Shown here one piece after another: positions 24,786-36,215 of a stretch of DNA of 64,000 bases; positions within the stretch are counted from its first letter, which is position 1; each line of letters begins with the position of its first letter. Made by a program: the position numbers and the translations under genes. The stretch covers positions 9,465,719 through 9,529,718 of the forward strand of contig CAKAKS010000038.1 of the NCBI GenBank assembly GCA_916700875.1. Reading direction: 5' to 3'. The stretch is from Sebastes aleutianus (taxonomy: Eukaryota; Chordata; Actinopteri; Perciformes; Sebastidae). Below the pieces are notes generated by a model. That model saw only the letters and a program-made list of their open reading frames with translations. It had not been told where the DNA came from and searched no databases.

Positions 24786-26176
24786 CACATAGAGGCAAAC
24801 TGAGACTGTTTTATAACCAGTAAAAAGTTCCTCATGGCAACTTTGAGCAAGCTCAGTTCTCTTGAATTCAAGATAAACTCACATGCCATGTGAATAGGGA
24901 ATCAACATGATGCCTAGGTGCATCATTATACATTCAGGGAGATGAGGAGCGCAGAGGAAAGAGACATGCAGCTCGATGATTAGCTTGGTGCTACAGTCAC
25001 TCAAAGCCACACTGTCACCGTGTCAGAGCGTCTAAAACTACAAGTGCTTGTTAAAAGGACAAAACTATGAGTGTAGGAGGGAAAGGAGTGATGTATATAC
25101 AGTACACGATATATGCTTAGCATCATTCGGATGCTTACACGCTGCATGGTAGACACAAACTCTGGAAGGAAACGAGCTGCCGTGAGTGACTATAATCATA
25201 AGGATGCCCTTGTCGGTGGCAGCTTCGGGGGGAAAGTGCTGATCACCACACTGTGTTCTGACACCATATGCTCCGCGAACAAACACCGCGGTGGATGTCA
25301 GAGGGGAAATGGCATCGCGTTCAAGGTGGCGAACATCGAACGGGGAGGCGAGTGATGCTGCTGAGTGAGCACCTGTATCCCCAAAAGTCTGTCCAATTAT
25401 CCCGCTGTATTCACAACACAATGCATCTCCCCCTGCATTCTCCCTAGATTTAACCAATGCTTAGGGGGGACAGGCAGGCTTCGCTACGCTCAGCAACCAA
25501 CTGTAACAGCACTGTCAGCCATCCCTTTGATTATCGCCCAGAGGTCACCCTATGTTGAGCCGAACCGCGGGGTCCCGGGTGTCAACGGAGCTAAGGCGTC
25601 AGTCGAGTCACCTTTAAAGGATAATAAGAAGACTGCTGACTGACTGCGGACCACCCAGAGGGGGGGGTCCGTGCCTTTCACATGAATATAAATGTAATAT
25701 TGACAGCAAATCTTCCCCAGGAGAGAGGAAAGGAATAGACAGCGGAAGAGACGGAGCAAGTGAAAGGCGGCGAGGAATAAATGAGAGAGTGCAAGATGAC
25801 TCCGGTTCGCTTCGCACCGTTAAACCATCTGAAGCATCCGCCGGTGACTACTGGTTGATGGGCCGGTGCGAGCACTGTGTTATCATAAACATTTGGGATT
25901 CACTTCATGGAGGCACTTTAATGATGCTTTTAGCATAATTCGCCCCACTGTAATGTGAAGTGAAGGGCAAGCAGCGCCTTTCTGTCTGCCCGTAGCTCCT
26001 GTGAACCTTATGAATATTGGCTATTGGAACGAGGGTAGTGATGGAGGCACACTGCACCACAGGATGCGTCCCATCTGCCTCAACCAGGGCATTGGCAAAA
26101 ACTCCCCAATGTCACCTTAGTGACAATAACCACAGTTCATTGTGTAACATTTTGAAGTGTGAAATTTGTACATTTT
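24786..26176. other. intronic sequence without recognised gene
   Basis: No repeat pair or exon was recognised. The region 25100-25900 is of balanced composition and could hold conserved non-coding sequence; this is a guess that only alignment could support. Confidence 0.5.
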
Positions 26177-26984
26177 TAGAGCTGGGACGTTCCCCTGATT
26201 CGATACTATCATGATACTTGGGTGCCGATTCGACATGTATTGCGATTTTTAGTATTGCAATTCGATATGAGTTATTGCGATTTTTGTTAACTTTTTTCTT
26301 CAACCCAAAAATCAAAGAATAGAGACATTTCCATCACAAATTAGTGGTATTTTCTATTTAAGTTATAAGGGACATGCAATGATTTACACTTCTGGTGAAT
26401 ATAATCCAATCAATCTTAGTTCCATATATATATTTTGTTGAGACAGTTCCCAGTTTAACATTTTATTTTGAAAACCGAATGCAGTGACACCTGTATCCTT
26501 CCGCTAACTACGGCAAGTGTGTCGCTAGCTCTCCCGTCAGCTCCGTTCTCTTTATTTCTCTCTTTATACATCCATGAGAGTGACGAATGGCTTGACTGCA
26601 CGTTATTGCAATACGATAACATTTCATGTCCATGACAGAGTTAGCATGCAGCTTTAGCCATGATGTCTAGCTCTGCTTTTCCTGGCAATGTGTGAAACCC
26701 AAAGTGTCTCCATACTTTGTAGTGTTTACCACGTTGGATTTAAAATGTGAGGGTGCAGGTCGTATCCACGCAGACCCTCCGCCGTTTTCTACTTTCTCGT
26801 TTTGGCACGATGCGGCCGACTACAGATATGACGTCACGTTACTCGAACTACAACAATAAAAGCCGTAACTTTCTTCTATCTCTGCATAAACTCAAATGAA
26901 GCAGATATATAGATTCTGGCAAATAAATCGTGAAAAAAAAAAAAAATACAATACAAAGGTGAATCATTTTTTTTCCCACCCTTA
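26177..26984 (+). mobile_element. TAGGGCTGGG repeat, copy 1
   Basis: Starts TAGAGCTGGGACGTTCCCCT and ends TTCCCACCCTTA, nearly inverted ends. It shares long blocks with 33749-34706: CATGACAGAGTTAGCATGCA, GTGAGGGTGCAGGTCGTATC and TGATTCGATACTATCATGAT (with changes). It has no transposase frame. The ends and the imperfect 8-bp flanks of the sister copy suggest a non-autonomous hAT element. Confidence 0.78.
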
Positions 26985-27794
26985 ATAATTTTACGAACTT
27001 CATCTCAGTGGAAGAAATCACAGTGGAAGAGACACATATCTGACATGCCAGGATCCAAAAATAGAAACCAGGAAAGGAATTTTACCTTTGAAGGATAAAA
27101 CATTAAAACAACACACATCCACATGCGTCTTCACGAGCATCAGAGAATTTCAGGTCAGATCCAAAGAAAGCAAAATGTCAGCTCCTAGTTTATATTGGCC
27201 CTAATGTGTAGAACATCAAAGCAGGGTGTAGATTGTCACAATCCATAGGATGTTAAGAGATGTTTTGCTAATTCTAGGCTGTCCACACAGAGAGGAAACA
27301 GAAGACAAAGTAGAAAAGGACAGCTTTGTTTTCATGAGCCGCTGTTATCAGCAGAAGCCGACTGCAGCCAGAATAGGGAGGGATGATTTCCATAAAGACT
27401 GGCTGTTGTCTGAAAGCAAGCAGCTGTCAGGCGGAATTACCTCTCCGACACAGACACCACAATCGAGGGCGCCCTTCCCATAATTCAGTCTGATTGGCTC
27501 AAGGGGAAAATGGCAGCCTGCGGAGAGTGAGGCGAGCGGCTGCTTGACAGGTTTGCATTTGCGGAGCTAGACGCGGCGTTTACCTGTTATCATTCTGTCT
27601 GCTCGACGTGTCAGTTTTCACAGCTCGCAGAGCTACCTGAATAAAGTGACATAGAGAATGGAGTCCGCGGTGCGAGGAGGCAAATATGTTCCTATACTCA
27701 ATCTCTCTCTCTCTCTCACACGCAACACACTTGATTATCCTGCCATATACTGTATGCATTAGTAGACACAATAGATGCTTATATTGAACCATTG
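26985..27794. other. intronic sequence without recognised gene
   Basis: Unique-looking DNA with a short TC run at 27701-27716. No exon, RNA gene or repeat copy was recognised. Confidence 0.5.
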
Positions 27795-28765
27795 TTAAAA
27801 GAATAGTTACATTATGTAGTGCATTTTGGTAAATATGTTTAATTGCCTTTTTGGCAAAAGTTAGATGAGAAGATCAATACCACATGTCTTGGCTCTAATT
27901 ATGGGTCTCGATATGAGAGGCGATTATCTTAGCTTAGCATAAAGAGTAGAAAGAGGTAGAAACTGCTAGCCTGACTCTCTCTAAAGTTAAAAAATACACC
28001 GAACAGAATCTAATAAACACATTTTCTTTTATTTGTTTTATCTTCCAGCTTCCAGTCTCTATGCTAAACTAGGTTAATCTAGCTTCATATTTAGTGTATA
28101 GACAGGAGAGTGGCATCAATCTTCTCATCTCTTTGTGAGAAAGTGAATAAGCATCTCACATATTCTCTCCTGGATTCCGTTTGTTTTTTCATAAATCATA
28201 AATACGTTTCTAATGAGTTTCACCATGGAGACCGCTGTTAGTGTCAAGTGTGAAACCAAAAGTCAACGTTGACTTATTTAAATTTCCGTCCGTAACTTAA
28301 ATAACATAACAGACATACTTATTTTCAGTTCAAAAATACACCGAGCAGCATCTATAATCTTCCAGTGTCCAGTTTTTAAGCTAAACTAGGTTAATCTAGC
28401 TTCATATTTAGTGTATAGAAAGGAGAGTTGCATCAATCTTCTCATCTCTTTGTCAGAAAGTAAATAAGCATCTCACCCAAAATGTCAAGCAATACTTTTA
28501 ATGCAGCACCAGGTAACCAGCCTGGTGAATGGATGGGTCAAACAAACACAGGACTTTCACCCAACAGACCGCTGTTTGTGTCCTGTGTGAAACCAAAAGT
28601 CGACGTTGACGAATTTTAATTTATGTCCGTAACTTAAATAACGTAACAAATGTACTTATTTTAAGCCAAACCGTGATGCTTTTACTAAACCTGAGTGTTT
28701 TGTTTCAATTCACAACGTTAACCACATGTTTAAAATTGCGACCGTAATCCGGGAGAAAATACGTT
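27795..28765 (+). repeat. TTAA-type repeat family 3, copy 2, with internal duplications
   Basis: Begins TTAAAAGAATAGTTACATTA, as at 24475. Further on, the block AACTAGGTTAATCTAGCTTC with about 60 following bases occurs twice (near 28067 and 28384). A second block around CCAAAAGTCAACGTTGAC and CCGTAACTTAAATAAC also occurs twice (near 28257 and 28591). The structure is composite: an element plus a tandem duplication of roughly 320-330 bp. Related text (CTTATTTTAAGCC) appears near 57907. Confidence 0.65.
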
Positions 28766-29812
28766 TCACTCAAAACATCACTGAGAATGCAGTTTAATTG
28801 TATGGGAACGTAATGTTGTAGGAGACAGGGTTGAGGTAGAATGATTAAAATCAAAAAACTCTCAAATGTGTATTGGTTTGTGTTAATGTACACAATAAAA
28901 TATAATCTTATGTGTATACAAGCACACAAACACACACACACATACAGATACACATTGTCAAGTCAACACACAATACACTCACACATACTGCACACCTATG
29001 CTAAGTGCTCTTATCTGTGACTTGTGTAGAGGTGAGTGACAGGAAGGGAGGTGCAGGGGGGAAGTGTCCTTTAGGTATCTTAATTATGGCTCCTCTCCTC
29101 CCTCTCGCTGTCACCATCCCCGGGGGAGGGCAAGACAAAAGGAAGGCAATGTTTCATCTCTGCTGCCTTGGTATTTCAAATTCCAAGGGGAGTAAGAGGA
29201 GAGAGACAGCAGGGTGTTACATTGGAGGAGGGAGAGGAAATCAAGTGACGCTTCCCCTTCTTCCCTCGGCTTCTCTCTTCTTGCCTCCTTTGCGGCAGCT
29301 GTGTTTAAAATAAGGCACCTTAATAAAAGCGTTTTAATGGCAGGAAAAAAGGCACAACTTGATTACTGTGACGGTTTTATTTAATGAGCTCAAAGCCTCT
29401 GGCTCTGACTATTCGTTTATTACTTTGTTGTGGAGAGATATATGTGACAAAACGGAGCAGAGGGAGTGAGAGAATGAGGCTCAATGCTCGTATTGTGGAA
29501 GTCGTGTGTGGTGTTAGCAATCGTCTGTGCGATTTACACCTTCCTCGGCGCGCACCTGGGTTTTTCATCCGGCCCCACTGGGGGAATGCTGCTCCGCCAC
29601 AACAGAGAGGAGGGTGTCGGAGACACCTTGGCAGGTAGGCAGGCACAAAAGACAGCCTGCTGTTAATTATTGATGGGAATAAATTGCACTCATTGGACGT
29701 TTGGCAGGGGAACACATGGTGGATGTGAATACAAATGTGTTTATGAATGTGGAAGAAAAGATGGCATGAAGCAAAAGAGAAAGGGGTTAGAGAGAACGAA
29801 CAGGGGGCAAGG

Positions 29813-29838
29813 TGGAGGAGGAGGAGGAGGAGGAGGAG
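29813..29838 (+). repeat. (GGA)n trinucleotide run
   Basis: About eight uninterrupted GGA/GAG units. Confidence 0.9.
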
Positions 29839-30454
29839 CTGATAGAGTGATGGGAGTGATACCTGGTAAAGAGACATTAGAGAGATGCACGGGGAGTCTA
29901 TAAAAGCAAACTACTCCTTAATGTCTCTCACAAGTGTGATAAAAGCACAGAGCTGCGGCGCAGAATGCTGGCCTTTCCATTTGTGTGAACAGAACAAGGG
30001 AACGCTCAAAAAAACCTGAACTATTATACACAAATGCTAATAGGAAATGATTTTGTGAATGCGCCCACACACACACACACACCACCTATGCAAACAAACG
30101 TTCTTAAAAAGGTCAGCTCTTTTGTTTTGGGACACTAGACCTCTCTCATGGAAATATTGACTGAGGAAAGGGGATGCAAAGTGGGGTCTTAAAACGAGAT
30201 GGGCAAAGAGCATGGCTTCTTATCTGTATTCCGAGAGCCTGCCCTCTTATAAATATTGGAAGAAGGACACTGGTGGGGGAGAGGAAACGGCCAAATGGTG
30301 CATTTGAGAAATGGCACACCTGAGCACCGCACGGAATATCATCTCCTCCTGTCAGATCTCATCCCATTTGATCAGAATAATTGCCACCTTCATCGTTATC
30401 ATCAATTCTGTCATCTTCACCGGCGCCATCGCCGTTCTCCATCTCTGGCTTCAA

Positions 30455-30468
30455 GGGGGGGGGGGGGG
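30455..30468 (+). repeat. homopolymer of 14 G
   Basis: An uninterrupted run of 14 guanines (cytosines in the rbms3 transcript). It is unusual in length for G and prone to sequencing error and to quadruplex formation on the plus strand. Confidence 0.9.
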
Positions 30469-30873
30469 ATTTCTGGATCGGATCAAACGCTGAGAAAATC
30501 ACTCATAGTGTACCCCTGTAGTCATCACCATATTCATTGCTCTAATGCTACTGACATTTTGTTCACCTGTTTAAATATTCTGACACCAGCAGATCTTCGG
30601 CTGGTACAGAAATAGCCGGGTTAAGCCATGCGGGCTCGTCTATCATAGATGTCCGGAGAGAGGGCCCTGCTGTGCTTTAGTCTGTGATGATTCTCTCAGC
30701 AGTCAGCAAGGAAATGAAAAATTTAGGAAAGACAAATGAGAAAAGGACAGCTGCTAGCCCGGACTGAGGGTCGACATGCATTTAATAATATAACTGATGT
30801 TCTTGTTCTGGCACCACACTTCTTTTTGGGTGAATGTGCTAACAAGCCAACGAGTCTTCATAAGATTCAAAGT

Positions 30874-31492
30874 TTAAGGGATAGTCCGTGTGTTTTGAAG
30901 TGGGGTTGTATGAGGTACTTATCCATAGTCAGTGTATTACCTACAGTAGATGACGGTCTGCACTCCCCCAGATTGGAGAAGCAGACAGGAGTACCAGCAC
31001 GGGAGCAAAGCAATGTACTGTAGTGGACGTGGGCCTGCAGCAAAACGTATTTTAGCCACCTAAACAAATCAATATCAGTTTAAATATAGGCTATATTAAC
31101 AATAGTTTCACCGCTTTATCTTGCCGTCAGACAGACCTTTCAGACAGACAACTGAAGCAATTGAATCCATCTATGCTCTCACAAAAGCCACCAGACTCCA
31201 TTTAAAAAAACTGTAATTTTACCTCCTTTCAATGGAGTCTGGTTGCTTTGGCGAGAGCATAGATAACGGCTTCAGTTCCCCGTCGGAAAGGGGCTCTCTC
31301 ATGGCAAGGTAAACTGGCAAAATTATTCTAAATATAGCGTATACTTAAACTAATATTGATATTTTCAGGTGAGCCTTTCTTTTAGGTGGATAAAATACGT
31401 TTTGCTGCCGGCCCCGTCCACAGCAGTACATTGCTTTGCTCCCTTTGTACCTCCTACAACCCCGCTTCAAAACACCCAAACTATCCCTTTAA
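30874..31492 (+). mobile_element. foldback MITE with long inverted arms, TTAA ends
   Basis: The left end reads TTAAGGGATAGTCCGTGTGT. The right end, reversed, reads TTAAAGGGATAGTTTGGGTG. The arms stay recognisably complementary for about 200 bp each, including the pair AAAACGTATTTTAGCCACCT and AGGTGGATAAAATACGTTTT. An inner inverted pair is built on GACTCCATT and AATGGAGTC. The whole element could fold into one large hairpin. The right end matches TTAAAGGRR. There is no transposase frame. Confidence 0.8.
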
Positions 31493-32097
31493 ATTGTGAA
31501 TTAGCACATATCCTGCCAGAGCAGTTTTACACAGCTTGTCTCATCTGCTTCCACTTTAGCAGGCTAATAATAATACGGCACAACACGGGACAAGCGGCTG
31601 GTCAAACTTCACTTGCAGCGAGGCCAGCTAACATGCTGGCAACCGAGCTAGTTTGCCGTGGAATAGCGCCACGCACTCTCACACACAACTAAGTCCACGC
31701 AACCACTTGAAACAAGGCACCACATGTGCAAACAAAGTCTTGATACTGGATTGTATGAGTCCACAGCTTTGTGCTGTCACAGAGAGTGCCAGTAAGATAA
31801 AACAGACCCCTACATGCACCACAGTCGCCTCCCAGCTTGTCATACAAACGCAGTTACAAGCCCACATTTAAGAGTCTTCCTATATTAGAGCGAAACAAGT
31901 TTGTCATTAAACAGCAAAGCTCTGCGGAAAATGACTTTCTATAAAAACGTGTTTATGGACAAAACCAGTTTTGGGGGAGCTTTCAGATCCATCAACGTCT
32001 ATTAAGTGTGTTAAGTGTACATATTAAATCCCCGGAGGGACAACGTGCTAATGATGATGCGAGAGAAAGTGGTGAAGCTAAGTTGTTTTTAAACACT
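31493..32097. other. intronic sequence next to the 92-bp exon
   Basis: Lies just after the donor in transcript direction. No repeat or second exon was recognised. It would be a natural place for splicing-regulatory elements, but none can be named. Confidence 0.5.
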
Positions 32098-32103
32098 CCT
32101 TAC

Positions 32104-32195
32104 CTTGGCCATTTGGGCCTGCACCCCGGTGGCTTTGAGAGACGACACGGCCTTCTGTGCTGCAGCTGGGCTGTCAAAATCCACAAAGCCATAGC
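32104..32195 (-). CDS. rbms3: rbms3 internal exon, RRM1 C-terminal part (partial gene)
   Basis: A 92-bp internal exon on the minus strand. A long pyrimidine tract ending CTCTCCAG precedes it and the donor GTAAGG follows. The first two bases complete the Gly codon begun in the 51484-51542 exon; 30 full codons follow and the exon ends in phase 0 at AQMAK. Joined to the previous exon it forms the RNP1 octapeptide KGYGFVDF, whose aromatic residues stack on nucleic-acid bases. SPAAAQKAV and GVQAQMAK are signatures of the RBMS family. In the family the next exon begins QQEQDPTN and carries RRM2; I did not find it in the 32 kb downstream, so that intron is longer than the window shows. The codons are intact, with no stop or frameshift. 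The RBMS-family call is near certain; the paralogue choice rests mainly on the neighbouring exon. Confidence 0.95.
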
Positions 32196-33740
32196 CTGGA
32201 GAGAGAAAAGACGAGAGAGGAAAAAGAAAGAAGGAAAAGAGACAGACATTAGTAAAGAGAAAACGGAGGCAGATGACTAACAAGGAGAATGACAGGCACT
32301 TGGTAATTGTAGCAGTAATAGGTTGGTAACATGACTACAGAGGCTGCCAGTTCTCATATCTGGTGAGCACTACATTGTTTGATAATTAGCGACACTGACG
32401 TTCATAGGGGGATGCTATGCATCTTAATTAGTAGCATGGATGAGCGGTTTAGTAATAACAAACCCCGGCACCCTGCCCACCTCCACCTCCACACACACAC
32501 ATATACACTGGCACACGTATGCATATGCAAACACACACTTTAGCACAAACAAAAACAGAGTAGCTTGCAAATCAAGAACACCGGTGTTGTAATTCTGTTG
32601 AAGAGACATTCTTTAATGACAACTCATATACATATTGTGAAAAGTCCATGATTAAATAAATAATACATACATGTACTCACTCACACACACACAAAGAGAC
32701 GTGTCAATTAATTCTTCAGGCAGTTTTTCACTTGTTCAGCCTTTTGATTTTCAGAGACTGTGAAGTTGGCTGGCCCACACCGTGTTCCTCAACACCCCGG
32801 CATATTAACACAACCTCATTTCACAGCCTCAGTAATCCTCTCCCCGGTAACAAATCTCTCAAAGGTTGACAGCGTACAGCGGAGATGCTGCCGTTCCTCT
32901 CCGTCTTTCTTCAACTCCATCTCTCTTACACACACATAAACACTTCTCAAACGTAGCCTTTTCTCACTGTCTTTGTCCTCTCTCTGTCTCTAAAGCGCTC
33001 TCTCTCAATGTATCTTTTCTCCCTCATATTTTCCCTGACATTAACAGCCCCCATCTGGAAATTCATCACCGGAGGAAAGCGGAGGGAATGAAATCTGCGG
33101 CCGTGATTTATGAGTTATTGTGATCCCGACGTTCTCCGGGATGTATCGGAGACGGGGGGTCACGTCTGTGTTAATTAAAATTTGGTGGCGGATTAAAAGC
33201 AGTCAATGGGTGCCCTATGATCCACTGTTTCAGAGGGAAAGTGTAATTAGAAAAGGATAAAGGGTGTGAGGTGGGGGGAAACCCGCTGCTGCGGTTACCC
33301 CATCATGTTATAGACGATTATATACCGAGCACACGCATACACACAAACATGTGACGCCTTACTTTCTCACGATGTGTTTTTCTCATACGAACATCTCTCT
33401 TTTTTTCATTCGAGGTGTGTGTCTGTGTGATGGTGGAGGTGGTGGTGGTGGAGGGAGAGAGGGAGGGGGTGGAGATTGGGGTCATTTTCCTGTCGCATGG
33501 CGGTGAAGGAGCGTGGAGTAATGTGAAAATCATAACCTGTGGCGGAAGAGAAATCAAGTGCGAGGACTGATTAATGGCCAGCTGTTAGAGTGGTGCTGGG
33601 AGGGGTGGGGTCTTTAATTGTGGAAATATGAAGAGCCGGAGCGAAAGGATCCAGACAGAGGCGACAGTACCATTTCTTTAAAAATGTATTACTTCTTAAA
33701 AGACACTGCGAGTAGACAGTACATCCAACCATTTTGTTAC
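32196..33740. other. intronic sequence upstream of the 92-bp exon
   Basis: Next to the exon, the minus strand is a pyrimidine tract of about 55 nt before CAG (32196-32252), a strong acceptor. Further up lie a CA-rich stretch (32490-32540) and a GGTGGT/GAGGGAG purine tract (33433-33475). No exon was seen. Confidence 0.6.
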
Positions 33741-33748
33741 ATTACTAC

Positions 33749-34706
33749 TAGGGCTGGGAAGATTCACTATCTCCTGATTCAATACTATCACGATACTTTA
33801 AGAATTGCGATTTGATATTACGATTTATTGATTTATTTTTGTTAACTTTTTAACACTAGACCATAGGAGAAAGTTGAATTATACACTTGATTGATTCAAT
33901 TGATTTCCAGCATGTATGTAGTCAGAGATGTCCTGAAGTCAAATCTATCAGTCATTGTCAGGCAAAAATCAAAGAATAAAGACATTTCCTTCACAAATTA
34001 GTGGTATTTTCTTTTTTAGTTTATAAGGGACATGTAATGTTTTATACTTCTGGTGAATATAATCTAATCAATCTGTGTATAATTCCCTTTGTTAACACCT
34101 TATTTTGAAAACGGATGTAGTCACACGTGTATACTTCCATTAACTTTGCGAAGTCCTTCGCTAGCTCTACCGTCAGCTCTGTTCTCTTTAAACATCCATG
34201 GTCAGCTCCATCGGGACCGTTTGAATGCATTTTACATAAACGTCAGTATATGGGTGCTCTGCGAGTGACGGCTGGCTTGACCGCACGTTACCGCAGTACA
34301 ATAATGTTTCCTGTCCATGACAGAGTTAGCATGCAGCTTTAGCCGTGATGTCTAGCTCTGCTTTTTCTGGGCAATGTGTGAAACCTAAAGTGTTTCCATA
34401 CTTTACTGTATGTGTAGTGTTTACCACTTTGGATTTAAACTGTGAGGGTGCAGGTCGTATCCACGTGTTCCTCCAACGTTTTCTACTTTCTAGTTTCGGC
34501 TCACTGTGGTTTGTTTTGGTTGACGGATACGGAACGGATATGAAGTCACGTTACTCAGACTACAAAAACAAAAGCAGTAACTTCCATCGACCTCTGCATA
34601 GACTCAAATGAAGCAAATATATTGATCCTGGTATTAAAAAAAAAATTCAAAAATGTAAAAAAAAAAATTGTGATACATATGTGAATCGATTTTTTCCCCA
34701 CCCCTA
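33749..34706 (+). mobile_element. TAGGGCTGGG repeat, copy 2
   Basis: Starts TAGGGCTGGGAAGATTCACT and ends TTTTTTCCCCACCCCTA, near-inverted termini. The flanks ATTACTAC and ATTAGTAA agree in 6 of 8 bases, consistent with an eroded 8-bp hAT target duplication. It is collinear with 26177-26984, and both are in the same orientation. Confidence 0.82.
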
Positions 34707-35380
34707 ATTAGTAAACCTATAAATTTGCTAATTTAATCAATATTTAAAGAAAGCAAAACTCACATCAGAGCAGCTTATAAATATGTATATTCATTTGGAG
34801 GCTCGGTTCAACCAACTTTAAAAAACCATACCTCTTCAGTGGATTTTCTTCGGCCAGTTTAGAGATTCCTGCCTCCCCACAAATACAGTGTAGGTGAATT
34901 GAATTGTGGCTGTGGTGAAACTGAAAGCAGTGTGTCTTTTCAGAGACTGCTACTGTGGATAATCCACACACCACGCTGTGAGCAGTTTTCATGGGACTAC
35001 AGATGGCTGACAAACTACCAACATAAAGTGTCTTTGTAAGATGTTGGGCCACCACACACTACTATAACAACTTCAGTGTGCCTTGGCACGGACTGTACAA
35101 TCACTGGAACTCCACCGGAGGGATGAAGACCATTCGTCCAAAATATATTTCCTCTTTTGGTGTTTTGATGACGGTGGTGGAGAGTGCTGCTGTGTAAAGG
35201 GCAATCCATATGGAAAGTCTTTTTTGAAGAGTTTTTGACACTCGTTTCCCTGGCGCCCTCAGTGGAGTGTAATCTCTAAAGTCTTCTGCTTTCTATAACT
35301 TTTGAGTGAGGCCGCCTGTTTCACCACCCACCTATTACAAACTACACACTTTACCAACATATTGCACATATTGCAGCTAT
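34707..35380. other. intronic sequence, origin uncertain
   Basis: A minus-strand frame at 34765-35209 looks unlike the simple-sequence frames elsewhere and may be an old dispersed repeat, but no second copy exists in the window and I cannot name a protein family. Confidence 0.35.
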
Positions 35381-35615
35381 ACCAACATATACAGTATGCT
35401 ACTACTTAACCAACATTGCACTTGTGACTAGTTTTTATTGTTATTTTTAATCGCTTGTCTTGATATATATTCTGCTTCCATTGTTATTTGTTGTTTTTAC
35501 TTATATAACTTGTACTTTTATGTTGTTTATGCACAGAGCTGAAGAACTGCTAAACAGATTTTCATTGCTCTTAGCACAATGACAATAAAGATCTTTTCTA
35601 TTCTATATTCTATGA
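35381..35615 (+). mobile_element. probable non-LTR retrotransposon 3' tail
   Basis: The segment ends CACAATGACAATAAAGATCT followed by a short TTCTATTCTAT-type tandem tail, a form I associate with 3' ends of truncated fish LINEs (polyadenylation-like AATAAA plus tandem tail). No reverse transcriptase remains. The family is not determined. Confidence 0.5.
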
Positions 35616-35758
35616 GCTTTGTTTCACCGTAAGCTGTCAGTCAGCAGAGAAACATTTGTCTGGCCGCTATCCTCTCAGTGCTGCTGACAGGACTGCTGAG
35701 GTAACTGTGAAGACTGTAGCATGTGATTCAAACCATTTTTATACTTATTATACTTTTA

Positions 35759-36215
35759 TTAAAGGAACAGTGTGTAAGGTTTGGCGGCATCTAGTGGTGT
35801 GGTTGCAGATTGCAACCAACTGAGTACCCCTCTGGTTATGAGTGCAAAACCGTGGTAACGCAGTTTGCCTCTCACCATCCTTACCATAATGACACTACTT
35901 TTTATTTGCACTCTGCGACTCACGTTGCCGCAGTTTCACAAGCTTGTTGGAGAACCACGGTGGTCTTCAGGTAACGTAAAATGCAAGAGGCTCTCTCTAG
36001 ATCCAGTGTTTTGTTTGTCTGTTCTGGGCTACTGTAGAAAGACGGCGGAGCAACATGGTGGACTCTGTGAAGAGGACCTCATTTTCATTCTAGGCTAACG
36101 AAAACAAAATGATTCTTAGTTTCAGGCGATTTAACACGAATGAAAACATAGTTATGAATATCATATTCCATTTCTGCGAATAGATCCTCTGAAATGTTAC
36201 ACACTGTTCCTTTAA
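35759..36215 (+). mobile_element. TTAA MITE with AGGAACAGTGTGTAA ends
   Basis: TTAA target duplications at 35759-35762 and 36212-36215 enclose perfect 15-bp inverted repeats AGGAACAGTGTGTAA. TTAA plus end reads TTAAAGGAA on both sides, fitting the TTAAAGGRR consensus described for T2/Kolobok MITEs of Xenopus. The 449-bp interior has no transposase; the 77-codon frame inside is fortuitous. Confidence 0.85.

Larger units (their letters stand above)
28766..30873. other. intronic sequence without recognised gene
   Basis: Holds CA tracts (28928-28950, 30066-30082), a GGA run at 29813-29838 and a 14-G run at 30455-30468. The 166-codon minus frame at 29377-29877 is low complexity. No gene was seen. 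Confidence 0.55.
1..32103 (-). other. rbms3: partial rbms3 intron downstream of the 92-bp exon
   Basis: Everything below the donor at 32103 belongs to the next phase-0 intron, at least 32 kb, because no RBMS RRM2 exon was recognised in it. Repeats inside it are listed separately. The alternative is that the next exon is here but missed; I looked for coding similar to QQEQDPTNLYISNLP and saw none. Confidence 0.8.

Noticed and set aside
29377..29877. 166-codon minus-strand open frame
   Set aside because: Leucine/serine-rich from pyrimidine tracts and a GGA run, with no domain and no splice context.
32098..32283. Treating the 64-codon minus frame around the 92-bp exon as a complete small gene
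   Set aside because: The coding similarity stops exactly at canonical acceptor and donor sites; the rest of the frame is intronic pyrimidine tract and donor flank.
35759..36215. Assigning the TTAA elements firmly to piggyBac
   Set aside because: TTAA targets fit, but piggyBac ends usually start with CCY; the ends here (AGG...) fit Kolobok/T2 better, so the assignment is left provisional.
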